From assembly GCA_001936135.1 (NCBI GenBank), contig CP012809.1, forward strand, positions 4,265,501 through 4,329,500: a stretch of 64,000 nt of DNA. The letters are read 5' to 3'. Under the pieces are notes generated by a model, which did no database searches, was not told the DNA's origin, and saw nothing but the letters and a program-made list of their open reading frames with translations. Source of the stretch: Saccharomycopsis fibuligera x Saccharomycopsis cf. fibuligera (taxonomy: Eukaryota; Ascomycota; Saccharomycetes; Ascoideales; Saccharomycopsidaceae). Positions 41,241-52,163 of this stretch are shown here, in pieces (the first letter of the stretch is position 1; each line of letters begins with the position of its first letter). The translations under genes were made by a program, and so were the position numbers.

Positions 41241-44228
41241 TTAGTGAGTGAACAAACTGACCAAAGTGTTCATTATAATGTCCGGAATTCCTTCTTTAGT
41301 GGATCTCACTGTAATTCTGAATTCATCCATATTATCGAAATATTCAATCAGTAACAAAGTACCAAAGTTTCCTGCAGTCAAAGTATGGACGATACCTGCA
41401 AACAAGAGGATGTTGGCATTAGGGTTGTCTACGCATTCACCCCAATTGTTGCGAATCAAATACTTTCTCACATTATCTACTTTTGCAAAAATCCTGTTGC
41501 AGCCAGAAAGCTTCAAATAGATGCTTTTGCCAAGTGCAGGATTATTTGCATTAATAACTTGGGCCCATCTCATCTGAAAGTGCTCATTTGATAGCACCGT
41601 TGGAGTCAAACTTCTAAGCAAAATCACCGGTAACCTTAACTTCAATGTCGTAAAAGCACCGCTAAGGAAATTAATCTCAAGGATCGGTGCGTCTGAATTT
41701 TCAAATGGTGCTCTAATTACCGCTTCCAATACCAGCGCCGTTTTCCCATTTCTTGGAATACTGCTATCAGGTAAAGAGATGTTCTTGATCACCACTGGTG
41801 GATTAGTGGTCTTTGGCATTCGGATATCTGTTATGAATGAGGAAATGTCTGCTGGAGACTTATTAACAAATTCAATATTTATACGTATTTTTTTGCTAGT
41901 TTTCAATTCGTCAAAATTGAGTTTCATCATAATTTTTATAAGAGAGTTCTCGAAAAAGATATTTTCATTAGTAGTAAGTAATCTATAATAGCCAATTTCC
42001 CAGTTTGGTGAAAGCACAATTTTGGCAGCGGTAGCAAAACTAGGTTTCTTGGAAATAGTCTGGTTGTTTCCACTACCCAATAAATCATTATTATCAGAAT
42101 AAATGCGACTCTCGTTATCGCTATCCTCAAATGGGTTGAAGGAAGTATCGTTAAAATTTGGTGATAATAAGCCTGATGCTCCTCCAGTGATATTGGGTTT
42201 GAGATGTTGGTGTGTTGTTGGTTCATCATCGAGCTGAAGTAAATCTATATTTATGGATGAGTTTGATGCACCGTTCTTTTCAAGACGATTCAAAATGTAG
42301 TCTTTGTTTTCCACAGAAAATTCAGGCATCTCCAGAACAACCACGTGTGCAAGTTCTAAGCTGTCACCCCTGGATAAAAGTTTAATATATTCCACAGACC
42401 GCTGTTGTATTTCTGTGTTGATAGAATTTAATTCTTGACGATAGAATCTTGATATTGACAGCCTTAATTCTGGAAACTTGATGTAAAACTTGGCAAATGT
42501 ATTCAAAATCATATATCTTGCTCTTAGACCCGTATTGAAATATCTGTCATAGAGCGTAGTAAACTGATTCCATGCAGAAAATTCATTTTGTTGCTGATGA
42601 CTATTTATCAAATGGCCATATTCACCAAGTAAAAAGGCAGCTATCTTGATTATGGCCTCATTTCCTGGTTCGTTTGACAAGTGTTTATATACACTCTTGC
42701 AGGCAAACGTTTTTAAATTGTTATTGATACTGTTGACAACTACTTTGACAAAACCTACCCAAATGGTCTCATGCGAGTAGTTATTAGAGATAGATATTAT
42801 CTTTAAACTGTTCACGACGTACCATGTAAGATCATGTGAAAACTTCTCCACTAACTGATATATCTTCAATGAAATACGTGACTTGATCAAGTAGTCGGAG
42901 TTTTCCAAGTATCGTAAGAGATCATCAATGATAGATCCAATATTTTGGAAATCACACACTAAAAACAAGACATCTAGAGATTTCTGTCTCACTGAAACAT
43001 CTTTATCGCTAAGCAATTTCAAAATCACATCAGTATGCTTTTTTATTGAATTATGGATGTTCAAATCATCGCTTTTAGCGGTATTATCATTACGGAGAAT
43101 TGCTCCGTCAATGTGCAGAGATGGGCCCGAAACGATCTTGATAAGTGCGTTCAAGGCCAAATATCTTGTATTGGTTTCCTTAGATGCTAAAAGCTGACTC
43201 AAGGCGTCAATAGCACCACTAATGGCATCCGGTGATGGATCTAAACGTGTAGCCAATGACACTGCAGAAAACAAAATAGCACTTTGAGCATTAAGCAGCT
43301 GCAGATTTGCCGCTTTTCGCCTTCCGTTTTCTATAGCTTTTGCTACCACCTGTCTAAGCTTGCTGAGATTATTTACATCAATGTTGGAAACCGACAACGA
43401 TGAATAGCCTGATTCAATGTTTGGTATTAGGATGAGGTCCTCCACAAGATTGAGAAGTTTCACAGTTAGCCACGGGTCCGGAATTCCATAATATAAATAA
43501 CTTTCTGGACAATCTCTTTCGATAACAAGTTTGCTTAATATTTTGATTATAATTGGAATACAGACTCTAATGCTTTCCGGATTTTTTTTACCAATGTACG
43601 AAATCAATGAGACAGTCGATAGTAGTAGACCAATATCATTTTCGGCTTGGTCAACTAAAGCAATGATTCTGGGTAGCCAAGAAGACTGATATTTCAACAA
43701 TACGGTAGGGTTCACTTTGATTAACTTAAGTAAAGCCAACGTAGCTTTTTTTCTGACATATGGAGGAGTTGCCGGTGATCTTACCAACTGGAAAACATTT
43801 TCAGCCAAAATTTGGGACCATTCCTCGTTCCCCACAGTGGCAATAACCTGTAATGCCAAACAATTAAAATCATAATTATCCACAGACAAGTCATTCTTCA
43901 CTGAGTTTATAACTAAAGTCATCATCTCATGGTTTTCGTTTAGTAATATAGATACTGCAAGATAACCAATCTCTTTCTCGGAATATATTTTGGATGATAA
44001 TAATTGAATGGCTTCCATATAACCAAAGCTCAAATTGTGTCCAAGAACATAGATATATATCAACTTGCAGACGTATTTTTTCCTCTGATACCCACTTAAG
44101 TTTGGCGTCAAAAATTGTTTCTGGATGTTCACGAGCTCTGCATTGATTCGTTTATCTTCATCTTCTTGTGCTCTGGCATTTCTCAAATCCGCTATAAATT
44201 GTGTCAATCCTTTCATAGGAGCGCCCAT
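41241..44228 (-). CDS. APL3: APL3, AP-2 adaptor alpha subunit
   Basis: 995 residues. The alpha-adaptin trunk starts MKGLTQFIADLRNARAQEDE and RINAELVNIQKQF, followed by ARM-like helices (YVCKLIYIYVLGHNLSFGYM, then PPYVRKKATLALLKL). A linker containing NPFEDSD precedes the C-terminal ear (about 740-995). AP-2 works in clathrin-mediated endocytosis at the plasma membrane. An in-frame CTG (plus 41349-41351) lies in the ear strand TLL-x-IEY. In my recollection animal homologues have Arg at this position, so a polar residue (Ser) there would fit CUG-Ser decoding, but this is one position only. The 3' end lies 126 bases from that of TFB2 (convergent). Confidence 0.93.
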   Translation of the reverse strand: MGAPMKGLTQFIADLRNARAQEDEDKRINAELVNIQKQFLTPNLSGYQRKKYVCKLIYIYVLGHNLSFGYMEAIQLLSSKIYSEKEIGYLAVSILLNENHEMMTLVINSVKNDLSVDNYDFNCLALQVIATVGNEEWSQILAENVFQLVRSPATPPYVRKKATLALLKLIKVNPTVLLKYQSSWLPRIIALVDQAENDIGLLLSTVSLISYIGKKNPESIRVCIPIIIKILSKLVIERDCPESYLYYGIPDPWLTVKLLNLVEDLILIPNIESGYSSLSVSNIDVNNLSKLRQVVAKAIENGRRKAANLQLLNAQSAILFSAVSLATRLDPSPDAISGAIDALSQLLASKETNTRYLALNALIKIVSGPSLHIDGAILRNDNTAKSDDLNIHNSIKKHTDVILKLLSDKDVSVRQKSLDVLFLVCDFQNIGSIIDDLLRYLENSDYLIKSRISLKIYQLVEKFSHDLTWYVVNSLKIISISNNYSHETIWVGFVKVVVNSINNNLKTFACKSVYKHLSNEPGNEAIIKIAAFLLGEYGHLINSHQQQNEFSAWNQFTTLYDRYFNTGLRARYMILNTFAKFYIKFPELRLSISRFYRQELNSINTEIQQRSVEYIKLLSRGDSLELAHVVVLEMPEFSVENKDYILNRLEKNGASNSSINIDLLQLDDEPTTHQHLKPNITGGASGLLSPNFNDTSFNPFEDSDNESRIYSDNNDLLGSGNNQTISKKPSFATAAKIVLSPNWEIGYYRLLTTNENIFFENSLIKIMMKLNFDELKTSKKIRINIEFVNKSPADISSFITDIRMPKTTNPPVVIKNISLPDSSIPRNGKTALVLEAVIRAPFENSDAPILEINFLSGAFTTLKLRLPVILLRSLTPTVLSNEHFQMRWAQVINANNPALGKSIYLKLSGCNRIFAKVDNVRKYLIRNNWGECVDNPNANILLFAGIVHTLTAGNFGTLLLIEYFDNMDEFRITVRSTKEGIPDIIMNTLVSLFTH

Positions 44229-44521
44229 GGCGAAAGCAAGGTTATTCTAGCTAGGATAGATTTGACTGGAACGTGAGACAGCGCTTCATTAATTTGGCCG
44301 ATGCTTGTTCTATATTACTACAGATCACTATCGGCTTTTTTTCTGGTGCAATTTGGAGATTTTGACACTTCGCCCGTTTGTGTGCGTGCGTCTAGCACTC
44401 AGCTGGACACCACAAGTGTAAATTGACTACATGCTCAAATAGAAGAAATAAAGGTTTATGTCCATCAAAACTAATTAAAAAAGCTTCTGGCCCGAAGAAT
44501 GGGCTATAAGAGCAGGAGTTT

Positions 44522-45946
44522 TCATTCATCTTGGGCAGCGAAATAGTGATGCATTTTTTCAACGTGTCCCGAAACAGTGCCAAATACCGGGTTCACAGGC
44601 AGTACAGTATTCTCAGGAAGCTGTTCTATAATTTCACTATAATCTTTGATTTCCTCACTGATGTAGCACCATGCAGCAGCATCAGCACGCATTCCCTTTG
44701 TCTTTTCGTATTTGTTATAGTCAAACCTATACCTGTGCTGACAGTGTGAGAGCCCTAGTAGGGTATAATTAGTGTGATAAAAATCTGGTCTACAGCCTGG
44801 CTTGTCTCTTAATCCACCTCTAGATGTGTCTTGACAACACCCTAGAATGTAATTTTGTAGGCCATTTCTTGAGAAAAGAGATGAGTATTCTTTGGGGTTC
44901 TTGTGCGCTATTTTACCTTGTATTGCGATTTCAAGGAAAGGAAACACTCCTCCAACCCAGTGACTATAGCATCCATCCACGAGTTTATTTGATCTGCCGG
45001 AAAATCCACCTTCAACAGACATTTGTTTCGCAACTGTCCACTCTATAAGTTTGTCAAGATTACAATATTTAGTAAGCATAGTAAAAGGATCACCAAGCAA
45101 ACACAAACTAGCAACAGCGCAGAATGTGTAGCCGCCATGAGCTTCGTTATTTGGCAAACCAGCAAACCCACCTTCATATGTTTGACATTTACTAATCCAT
45201 TTGCAAGTACTTTCAATCAACTCTGGAGTAACAATATTGAGCATAGATGCTACCATCAATGCACAATACACGGCTCTTGTATCTTTCTCTCCGTTGAGAT
45301 GCATAATAAACGAACCGTCCTCTTGCTTCAAATCTTTAATGAGCCAGCTATATATCTGCTTGCGGTCTAGCTGAGACCAAAATTCTGGGCTATCAGCAAA
45401 AGATAAAGCAAGCAATGAGCAGTACGACGAGGCGACATGCCCTAATTGACCGAATCCTCCTCCTATACCACCTGTTTCTCTGTTAACAGCAGCTATTATT
45501 TTACGGCCAATCTGCTCTTTTTCCTCCTTAGCTACCTTGTTGCCTAAAAGCAATATAGAATTGTATATCCAGTATACTATCCAGTTGCGGGATGCATCCA
45601 AAGACACAAAAGAACCTGGAAACGATCCTTTTATTGAATTGTTTAAGAAGGCAAGATGTTTCTCTCTTTGCAACAGAGGCAACTCATCTGTGTCATCGTC
45701 AACGTAGGAGTTATAAATCTCATAGCAGTCTTTCTCAACTTTGGCTTGGTCAGTCACCGTTTTGGTGTTATTGTCAGTGGCTGTATACCACAAGCTCTGG
45801 CTCTCGTAATTGCCGATGAGATTAAGCATATTTTCAAACTGGTAGTCTGTCTCGCAAGTCTCGTACACCATTGGCTGTTTTTTCCTGCCCAATAAGCTCA
45901 ACAAAAAATTTATCTGATCAAGTCGCTGCTCATCCACGTCATCCAT
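44522..45946 (-). CDS. RAM1: RAM1, protein farnesyltransferase beta subunit
   Basis: 474 residues. The prenyltransferase alpha-alpha barrel is visible through its repeats: GGFGQLGHVASSYCSLLAL, QEDGSFIMHLNGEKDTRAVY, YEGGFAGLPNNEAHGGYTF and VEGGFSGRSNKLVDGCYSHW. Zinc ligands Asp and Cys are in LVDGCYSHW and the His is in DFYHTNYTLLGLS. With the Ram2 alpha subunit it farnesylates CaaX proteins such as Ras and a-factor in the cytosol. The C terminus keeps the NPVFG motif. One CTG codon lies just before it, in TV-x-PVNPVFG. The protein is of normal length with an acidic insertion near residue 95. Confidence 0.95.
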   Translation of the reverse strand: MDDVDEQRLDQINFLLSLLGRKKQPMVYETCETDYQFENMLNLIGNYESQSLWYTATDNNTKTVTDQAKVEKDCYEIYNSYVDDDTDELPLLQREKHLAFLNNSIKGSFPGSFVSLDASRNWIVYWIYNSILLLGNKVAKEEKEQIGRKIIAAVNRETGGIGGGFGQLGHVASSYCSLLALSFADSPEFWSQLDRKQIYSWLIKDLKQEDGSFIMHLNGEKDTRAVYCALMVASMLNIVTPELIESTCKWISKCQTYEGGFAGLPNNEAHGGYTFCAVASLCLLGDPFTMLTKYCNLDKLIEWTVAKQMSVEGGFSGRSNKLVDGCYSHWVGGVFPFLEIAIQGKIAHKNPKEYSSLFSRNGLQNYILGCCQDTSRGGLRDKPGCRPDFYHTNYTLLGLSHCQHRYRFDYNKYEKTKGMRADAAAWCYISEEIKDYSEIIEQLPENTVLPVNPVFGTVSGHVEKMHHYFAAQDE

Positions 45947-46188
45947 TTTTATACTTAGCTTTGGCTAGAAAAGATTCAAGGATTGCGTCTATATTTCAGA
46001 TTCAGTACAGAGTGCAGCACTGCTACAAAATAAGGTTCTCTTTGTCGTCGCCAAATACAGAAATTTCAAGGCCGACACCCACAAAATGCTAAACACACCT
46101 CAACATGTTAAGGCACTGTTTTACTAGCGAATGCCCTTTATTCAATCAATCTCAATAAAGCAGCATTTTAGTCTATCTCTATACAAGT

Positions 46189-48702
46189 CTATAAAAACGA
46201 AAACTTTGTCTCGCTTCCAATAGATACCAGCACATTACCTTCTCCAGCCTCAAATCGTTCGATAAGTAGCACATAAATTCCTTCATCAACGACAAGATCA
46301 TTGATAAATATACCATACAAGTTGTCGTCAAATTGGTTATTATAGTAAAGTGCTGCGTTGTTCGAGCTGCTGAAGATGTTAGCTCGTATCTTAGGTCTGT
46401 AGTTGGAGTAGTGTGCATTTGCGGGGATTGTTGATTTTGGAGAGTTATTGAGAGATAAAGTTGACATTGACAACACATTTAAATCTTCATGCTCACCGTC
46501 TAAATTACTAAAAATTCGTACTGCAATCTTGCTTCTTCTTGGTATCCTAAAATACACCTTCTTTCTGTTCGAGCTCTCCCAGTTAACATCAGTAGTGCGA
46601 ACAAATAATCCCAAACTTGTGTTTAGACGTTTCAACGAAAAATTTTCTTCGCTGCAAACAATTAACTTATACTTCAAATGCTGTAGTCCCAAATCTGTTA
46701 TAGGACTATAAGTCGATACTAATATCAAATACTCGCTATTTTGCTGAAGCTTAAGGTTTATAGAGAGCTCTCCAGAAGATGTGTACTTTTCATTGTATAT
46801 GAGCCTCTTTGAATCAAATTTTTGAAGACCGCGATCTCCTGTGTCTGGGTTCCAAAATATCTGTAGGTTGAAAAAAACCTCTGGATTTTCAAGAAACAAA
46901 GTTAACATATAATTCGCTGTTGGACTACTATTTTGCAGCTCAGTGTTAAACGTACTTGAGCTCGTGCCAAGAACATATTGTGGATTATTAACATAGTTGC
47001 GATACAACCAGTTACCTCCTGGATTTTCCACATCCCATTCTGCTACCAGCTCCTTGACACAATTATCCAAAGAAACAGCTTTTTCAAAAATTAATTCGTT
47101 AGGATTAGGAATTAAGGAATAACAAAATAAGTTAAAGGATATTATCTTTGATGTCCCATCATCATGGTCGACAGTAACAACAGCTGTGACAGATTTATAT
47201 GCACCGAGTTCAAATTTCATAAGTGCCAAAGTATTTGAGGTTTTGAGTGTTTGAGTTATTCTTTTTGATCCTTTAATAGATAAAATTTTTTCTCCATTAT
47301 TGGTATCAACTAAAATGAGCTTTAATGTGTAGTTTCTGATTCTACTAGCAAATTTGGAGATATTTTCGGCAAGTAAAAGCCATACTTGTACTGGTTTAGC
47401 TGATTTATTTGTAACGTTGAACTGTGGCTCATTCACTACGCCCCGCCTTTCTAAAGGATCACTTTTGGGCTGTAATGAGTAAATGAACCGCAAACATCTT
47501 GAAGTTGAAAATATCTTGTTGTTCCAGTTGATATAAATTGTTTCAAAATTATTCAAAATAAAGTTGTAATCATACCAAATTTGTCTACTGTCAAACAACC
47601 ATGGATTTTTTATTAATACTTGTTTTTCCCCGTTTTTGGTCACCTTCAAGTCCATTATAGCATAGTCATGGTTAGCAATCAAATTAGCTTCAAAGTCATT
47701 GAGTGAAACAGAAGATGTTGATTTGGAGAAGCTTTTCCCGGTGCCCACGCAAAGTAAGCAATTTTTGTCTTTAAAATGTTTGAAGATGCAGTTCCAAAAC
47801 GTATCCGTGCTTTGTTCCTTTGTAAAAAATTCCAGTGGATTGACATACTCTGGGATCCAGCCCGTCAACAAGTAAGTATCATACCCAGCATTCGACCCAT
47901 CAAATTCATAGCTGTTACCGCCTATAACTTTGAAGTAAGCTTTTTCAATCAAGGCAGGCCAGAATAAATTGCTATTCGAGAAAGATTTTAAAAACAATGA
48001 AATATTCTTATCTTTACTGATTGGCAATTTATCGTTTATCAAAACGAGCCTTTTACAACCATTTACATGAAGAAGTACCGAATATTTGTAAGATTTGCAA
48101 TGTGGCTGAATGTTGTCGAACACTAAGCTTGGATTGTTGTTGCTTATTGAAATCAAAGATGAAACTAAAGAGCAGGTTGATAGTAGGTCGTCTTGATATA
48201 AGTTATTCAAATCTTTTTTTACCTCTGGCACTAGTTTCCAATCTTGATCGCTTCCTGAGCAATGATCCCATTTGTCATAGAATTTGAGTTGGCTTTCTGA
48301 GAGCTTGTTTATCTCATCATTGAAATTTTCATCGTATTTGTCGACATAGAGTAGCAGTGGGTTACTAACGGGAGGATAGATCAGGTTGCATACTTTAGAA
48401 TTGAGCCATTTCAACTTTTCAAACATATCCACTGAAGCGGGTTTTCCTTTCAGCTGTTTTGTTTTGGAGTAGATGTCAATTGCTTGATTGCATAATGTTT
48501 TAACTTTGTCAATTGAGAAAGATAATGGCACATCTGTTCCGCTCCTTTGAGAATATCGTTTCAAAACGCTGTTAAATATCGCCAATGTTTTGGAACTATG
48601 CTCTTCCGCCTTTGTTGTGTTCGAGACATAATAAAAAAATGTTGCTCTTTCTAATTCCCTCTGACCCTGATCTAGTAGGCGAGATAAGGTTATTGTCTCC
48701 AT
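46189..48702 (-). CDS. RIM13: RIM13, calpain-like protease of the pH-response pathway
   Basis: 837 residues from the ATG at 48702; the frame is open to 48726 only from a GTG. The N-terminal 70 residues are helical, as in the MIT-like region of PalB/Rim13. The calpain protease core (about 165-380) has C177 in LLSTCSLVSSL, H345 in ANHDYAIMDLK and N366 in KNPWLFDSRQIWY, a complete Cys-His-Asn triad. Two C2-like domains follow. Rim13 is the presumed protease that cleaves the zinc-finger factor Rim101 at alkaline pH, on an ESCRT-III/Rim20 platform. Preceding Q/D residues differ slightly from the classical calpain QDCxxLAS form, as usual for Rim13. Confidence 0.9.
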   Translation of the reverse strand: METITLSRLLDQGQRELERATFFYYVSNTTKAEEHSSKTLAIFNSVLKRYSQRSGTDVPLSFSIDKVKTLCNQAIDIYSKTKQLKGKPASVDMFEKLKWLNSKVCNLIYPPVSNPLLLYVDKYDENFNDEINKLSESQLKFYDKWDHCSGSDQDWKLVPEVKKDLNNLYQDDLLSTCSLVSSLISISNNNPSLVFDNIQPHCKSYKYSVLLHVNGCKRLVLINDKLPISKDKNISLFLKSFSNSNLFWPALIEKAYFKVIGGNSYEFDGSNAGYDTYLLTGWIPEYVNPLEFFTKEQSTDTFWNCIFKHFKDKNCLLCVGTGKSFSKSTSSVSLNDFEANLIANHDYAIMDLKVTKNGEKQVLIKNPWLFDSRQIWYDYNFILNNFETIYINWNNKIFSTSRCLRFIYSLQPKSDPLERRGVVNEPQFNVTNKSAKPVQVWLLLAENISKFASRIRNYTLKLILVDTNNGEKILSIKGSKRITQTLKTSNTLALMKFELGAYKSVTAVVTVDHDDGTSKIISFNLFCYSLIPNPNELIFEKAVSLDNCVKELVAEWDVENPGGNWLYRNYVNNPQYVLGTSSSTFNTELQNSSPTANYMLTLFLENPEVFFNLQIFWNPDTGDRGLQKFDSKRLIYNEKYTSSGELSINLKLQQNSEYLILVSTYSPITDLGLQHLKYKLIVCSEENFSLKRLNTSLGLFVRTTDVNWESSNRKKVYFRIPRRSKIAVRIFSNLDGEHEDLNVLSMSTLSLNNSPKSTIPANAHYSNYRPKIRANIFSSSNNAALYYNNQFDDNLYGIFINDLVVDEGIYVLLIERFEAGEGNVLVSIGSETKFSFL

Positions 48703-48981
48703 GGTAGTACGAAGGGCTTCATGCACAATTGATATTCGTCCAGCCGTTAAGATTGGTTGATTGGCTTTGTACTTACTGTATTGTACTACTCTCTGACGCT
48801 ATCGTAAATATCGTGCATTACCCGCTGACGCCTTGTCAAGTAGGACCCGACAGCCATCTATGCATGCAATAATATGTACGAATAGTTCCTTTGGATCTAC
48901 AATTCAATAGCCCATTCAACCAGCATTTATAAAACACGTTTTCATCTTATTATAACTGGTAGAAAATAAAAGATCTAAAAC

Positions 48982-50682
48982 CTACTTCGTATCACCTTTT
49001 TTAAACTTAACCTTCCCTTCTTTCATTTCAAGCTCTATCCCATTTTCCTTCAAATCATCCTCATTAACCACCTTCTTTGCTTCTAATTTTCTCACAAAAT
49101 CTTGATTTTCTTTATTATTTTCAAGTAAGTATCTAATGCAAACAATACTTGTCTCCTTTATAAACGGGTTAAGGCGGTCAATGACACAACTAGATAACAC
49201 AATCTCAAGAGCATGCATACTTCTCATTAATTCTTGATTCTCATAATTATTGTAAATAAGGTACGTCATCGACTCTATAGTCATCTTCTTAATGTTTGGG
49301 AATTTTTTAGGATCATTCAACTCGGACTCATTGCTTATTTCAGACAACTTTGAAATAGGCTCAATGTTATTGTGTAGTAGCTGCAATAATACGTTAAGTT
49401 TTTCCAAGAACTTGTAATTGTTTAAATACTGAACAGAGTAGTTAAATGTGAGCATGTGAGAGAGTATATCAAGGACAATAAACAAACAACCATTCAAATA
49501 TGAAACGTCAATAGTCCGATTATCGCTAAAGTATTTTTGTGTCGTTTCAAGTATTTGGTTGAATATGTCAAGAATCCAAGTTAATATAACTGCTAACTTA
49601 AAATTGGAAAAGAACTTCAAATTCGTAAGGAGAATTTGAGAAATCTGTAAACTGTGAAGAGTAATCTGCTGATTTTGAGCTTTCCAATTAACAAGAAGAA
49701 ATTTGCCAAAACTTTCATGAATGATAATGTTCCGAAATATTGATGAAAACGTTAAGAATGTCTTGAAAGTATCTTTTTCGTGTTCATCATTATGTTCGTT
49801 GATTTCCTGTATCTTACCCTTTGGGTCCGGATTCTGAAGAAAGTTGTGATCGTGATAGAATGTTATGAAATTTTCCGTCAACCAATCAACCAAACTTGTA
49901 TCAGGATCATTTAGGAGATAATATAAAAAGTTATTTGTTACTTCATCTTCATCAATATCTGCTACTTCATGATTGACAATCAGATAGTTATTGATGATGA
50001 AATGATTGAGATACATTAAAAACAACTCATAGCTAGCTCCTGAGCGACGATCTGAAAAGAACGAGCATGACCGATTAAGTTGCACGATTTTGTTCAAGTG
50101 TCTAATAATATCTTTGTACTCATTTTCTCTGGTGGATATATCTAAGTTTGAAACACCGGTAGGATTAACTTTAATAGCGCCTTTAAAATTTCCAGATAAA
50201 TTTATCAAGCACTGAAAATAACAAGGAAGTAATTTGGTGATCAAGAACGTACTGTCAATTACAGCATAATCTCTGAAATATGTTTGTGATGCGGTAAGTA
50301 GCTGAGCTAATACTAGCTGATGCAATTGTAATATTGCATCATAAAAACTGTGAAAATCTGAGATGATTTTAGTAGTTGAGCCAGCCAAGACATTTCTCAA
50401 AAATATTATTACTCCCCGAAGAAGCCTAATTTTGAACAAAATGGTAGGATCTTCTTTTTGAAAAGACGGTATTTGCAATATTTTTTCAATTTTGTTAAAT
50501 ATGGTCCGATGGTTAGCGATCAATGTTTTTCTAAGGAATTGATCATCGATCTGTGATGTTCTCTGAATATGTTCGGATAGTTCCTGCAAAAGTTGCAAGT
50601 AAATCTGATGGTTATCACTTTTTTGCAGAAGTTCAGAGGCAAGTGAGTCTAAACAGTCCATCACATTTGTTATTCCGCTCAT
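48982..50682 (-). CDS. CTR86: CTR86, ataxin-10 homologue
   Basis: 566 residues, all-helical in character. The diagnostic ataxin-10 C-terminal domain (about 455-550) reads NPFIKETSIVCIRYLLENNK then ENQDFVRKLEAKKV. Upstream are ARM-like helices such as FKIRLLRGVIIFLRNVLAG. Ctr86 in Saccharomyces is an essential protein of poorly defined role, originally linked to copper transport; ataxin-10 in animals acts in cytokinesis and neuron survival. No targeting sequence. The tail is basic/acidic (KVKFKKGDTK). Length and architecture are normal for fungi. Confidence 0.85.
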   Translation of the reverse strand: MSGITNVMDCLDSLASELLQKSDNHQIYLQLLQELSEHIQRTSQIDDQFLRKTLIANHRTIFNKIEKILQIPSFQKEDPTILFKIRLLRGVIIFLRNVLAGSTTKIISDFHSFYDAILQLHQLVLAQLLTASQTYFRDYAVIDSTFLITKLLPCYFQCLINLSGNFKGAIKVNPTGVSNLDISTRENEYKDIIRHLNKIVQLNRSCSFFSDRRSGASYELFLMYLNHFIINNYLIVNHEVADIDEDEVTNNFLYYLLNDPDTSLVDWLTENFITFYHDHNFLQNPDPKGKIQEINEHNDEHEKDTFKTFLTFSSIFRNIIIHESFGKFLLVNWKAQNQQITLHSLQISQILLTNLKFFSNFKLAVILTWILDIFNQILETTQKYFSDNRTIDVSYLNGCLFIVLDILSHMLTFNYSVQYLNNYKFLEKLNVLLQLLHNNIEPISKLSEISNESELNDPKKFPNIKKMTIESMTYLIYNNYENQELMRSMHALEIVLSSCVIDRLNPFIKETSIVCIRYLLENNKENQDFVRKLEAKKVVNEDDLKENGIELEMKEGKVKFKKGDTK

Positions 50683-50958
50683 TGTTTTTGATATTAGTGT
50701 GTTTGAGTGTGTTTATATGTTTATTACAAATCATCCACTAGAAAGTGTATTTTAGTTTGGTAATGAAAAAGAATCAGAAATAAAGTAGAAAACCAAAATG
50801 AAAATTATCAGCGTGATGAATGCGCTTACATACAGCATTATGCATCGTTTTCTTTAAACTCCAGATTGAGCTCAAATTAAAGCTCATTGAAATAAAATTA
50901 CAACCCCCGGACAACCGTCTTAGGCAAATGTCGTCCCTCTAAAAACCAGTGTTCCATA

Positions 50959-51969
50959 ATGTACTTTAATGTTGGATATAGACGCATGCTTTCGACAACG
51001 GCGCAACAAGACATCACAATTTTATTAAAGGCATTGCCAAAAGTCACAGGTAATGGTCCATTTGCAGCCAGTAAGTTGAGCTTTCTATATTTTTTTTTCT
51101 TTCTTTAACTATGCTAGAGCACAACGATCATACTAACGAATTATATAGAGCCCAAATTCACCCCTTTAAAAGCAACTAAAGGTGATATCGGTACTAATTC
51201 TAATACAGTAATTAATATACCCTCAAATTCACTGCTTAATTTCAACGGAAGTATTGTGTCCTTATTCACAACAACCTCCAATTACTCACAGTTATCCGAA
51301 AGTCTATCGACAGTGAAAAGCCAGTCAGGAAAATTTGCCAATTCAAGTACTCAGCAGATTACTACAAAAATACCGCTATCTGTCATAGTAAGTAACAACC
51401 ATGCATGTGGTTTTAAAATTGTTACAATAAATGGAGATGTAAACGCGCAACAACACGATAATGCTAAGCAAGCAAACACTAGCAATGCTATAAATTCGTG
51501 GAAAATTTTCAAGCAAAATAATATTCTTGGATATAATGTTCAAAGAGATGGTCAATACGATTTAGTGATGACTTATGATAGCTTGTTGAAGGTAAAGCCA
51601 AATGAAGCTATTTTTATTGATCAAAAATCATTGATAGCCATAAACTCACCACAATGGATAAAATATCAGCTTATCAAACCAAAGATTTACAAACTGTTCT
51701 TTTTGACCCAATTCTCCAGAAAAGCCGGCATTATCTTGAATGAATTTTTTAATTGGGGCCTTTGGAAGCATTTGTCGTTTCGTAAGCTCCAATTGAATAT
51801 TATCCAAGACAATCACAGACAATTGTATAATGAATATGTAACAGAAAATTTCAAATCCCTAAACTTGTACCTTACAAAACTAAAAAACATAATGAGGCCT
51901 TTTGTTAAACCTGAAAAACAACACTTAGTCAGAGTTGTCGGTCCTGCGAATGTCTTTATTACAAAATAA
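50959..51969 (+). CDS. AIM24: AIM24-like mitochondrial protein, one intron (50959-51070, 51149-51969)
   Basis: Two exons give 310 residues. Exon 1 encodes a 37-residue lead with MYFNVGYRRMLSTTAQQ, an Arg-containing, acid-poor start typical of a mitochondrial presequence, then LPKVTGNGPFAA. Splicing creates a Lys codon, and exon 2 continues PKFTPLKAT ... NSLLNFNGSIVSLFT, in the style of the Aim24 beta-fold family. The end, HLVRVVGPANVFITK, also fits that family. A stop lies in frame at 50893-50895 upstream of the first ATG. Aim24 localises to the mitochondrial inner membrane and supports MICOS and cristae structure. The family name is from recalled motif resemblance; mitochondrial targeting is the better supported claim. 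Confidence 0.6.
51071..51148 (+). other. Spliceosomal intron in the AIM24-like gene
   Basis: 78 bases: 5' site GTAAGT, branch point TACTAAC at 51131-51137, 3' site TATAG ending at 51148. Only this 3' site keeps the frame; an AG two bases further would not. Confidence 0.9.
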
Positions 51970-52163
51970 ATAATTTTTTTTGTAGTAAAAAATATATTCA
52001 CCATCAAAAGTAGCATTTCTTCTTTGATGGCATTAAATGATTTTGAAACATATTAATATATTAATGTAAGCACAACTGTATAGAGTAAAGAAAATTATAA
52101 AAAAAAATAGCAAATAATTAGCATAACAAATAATTAGCATAACAAATAACTAACGAGACACAC

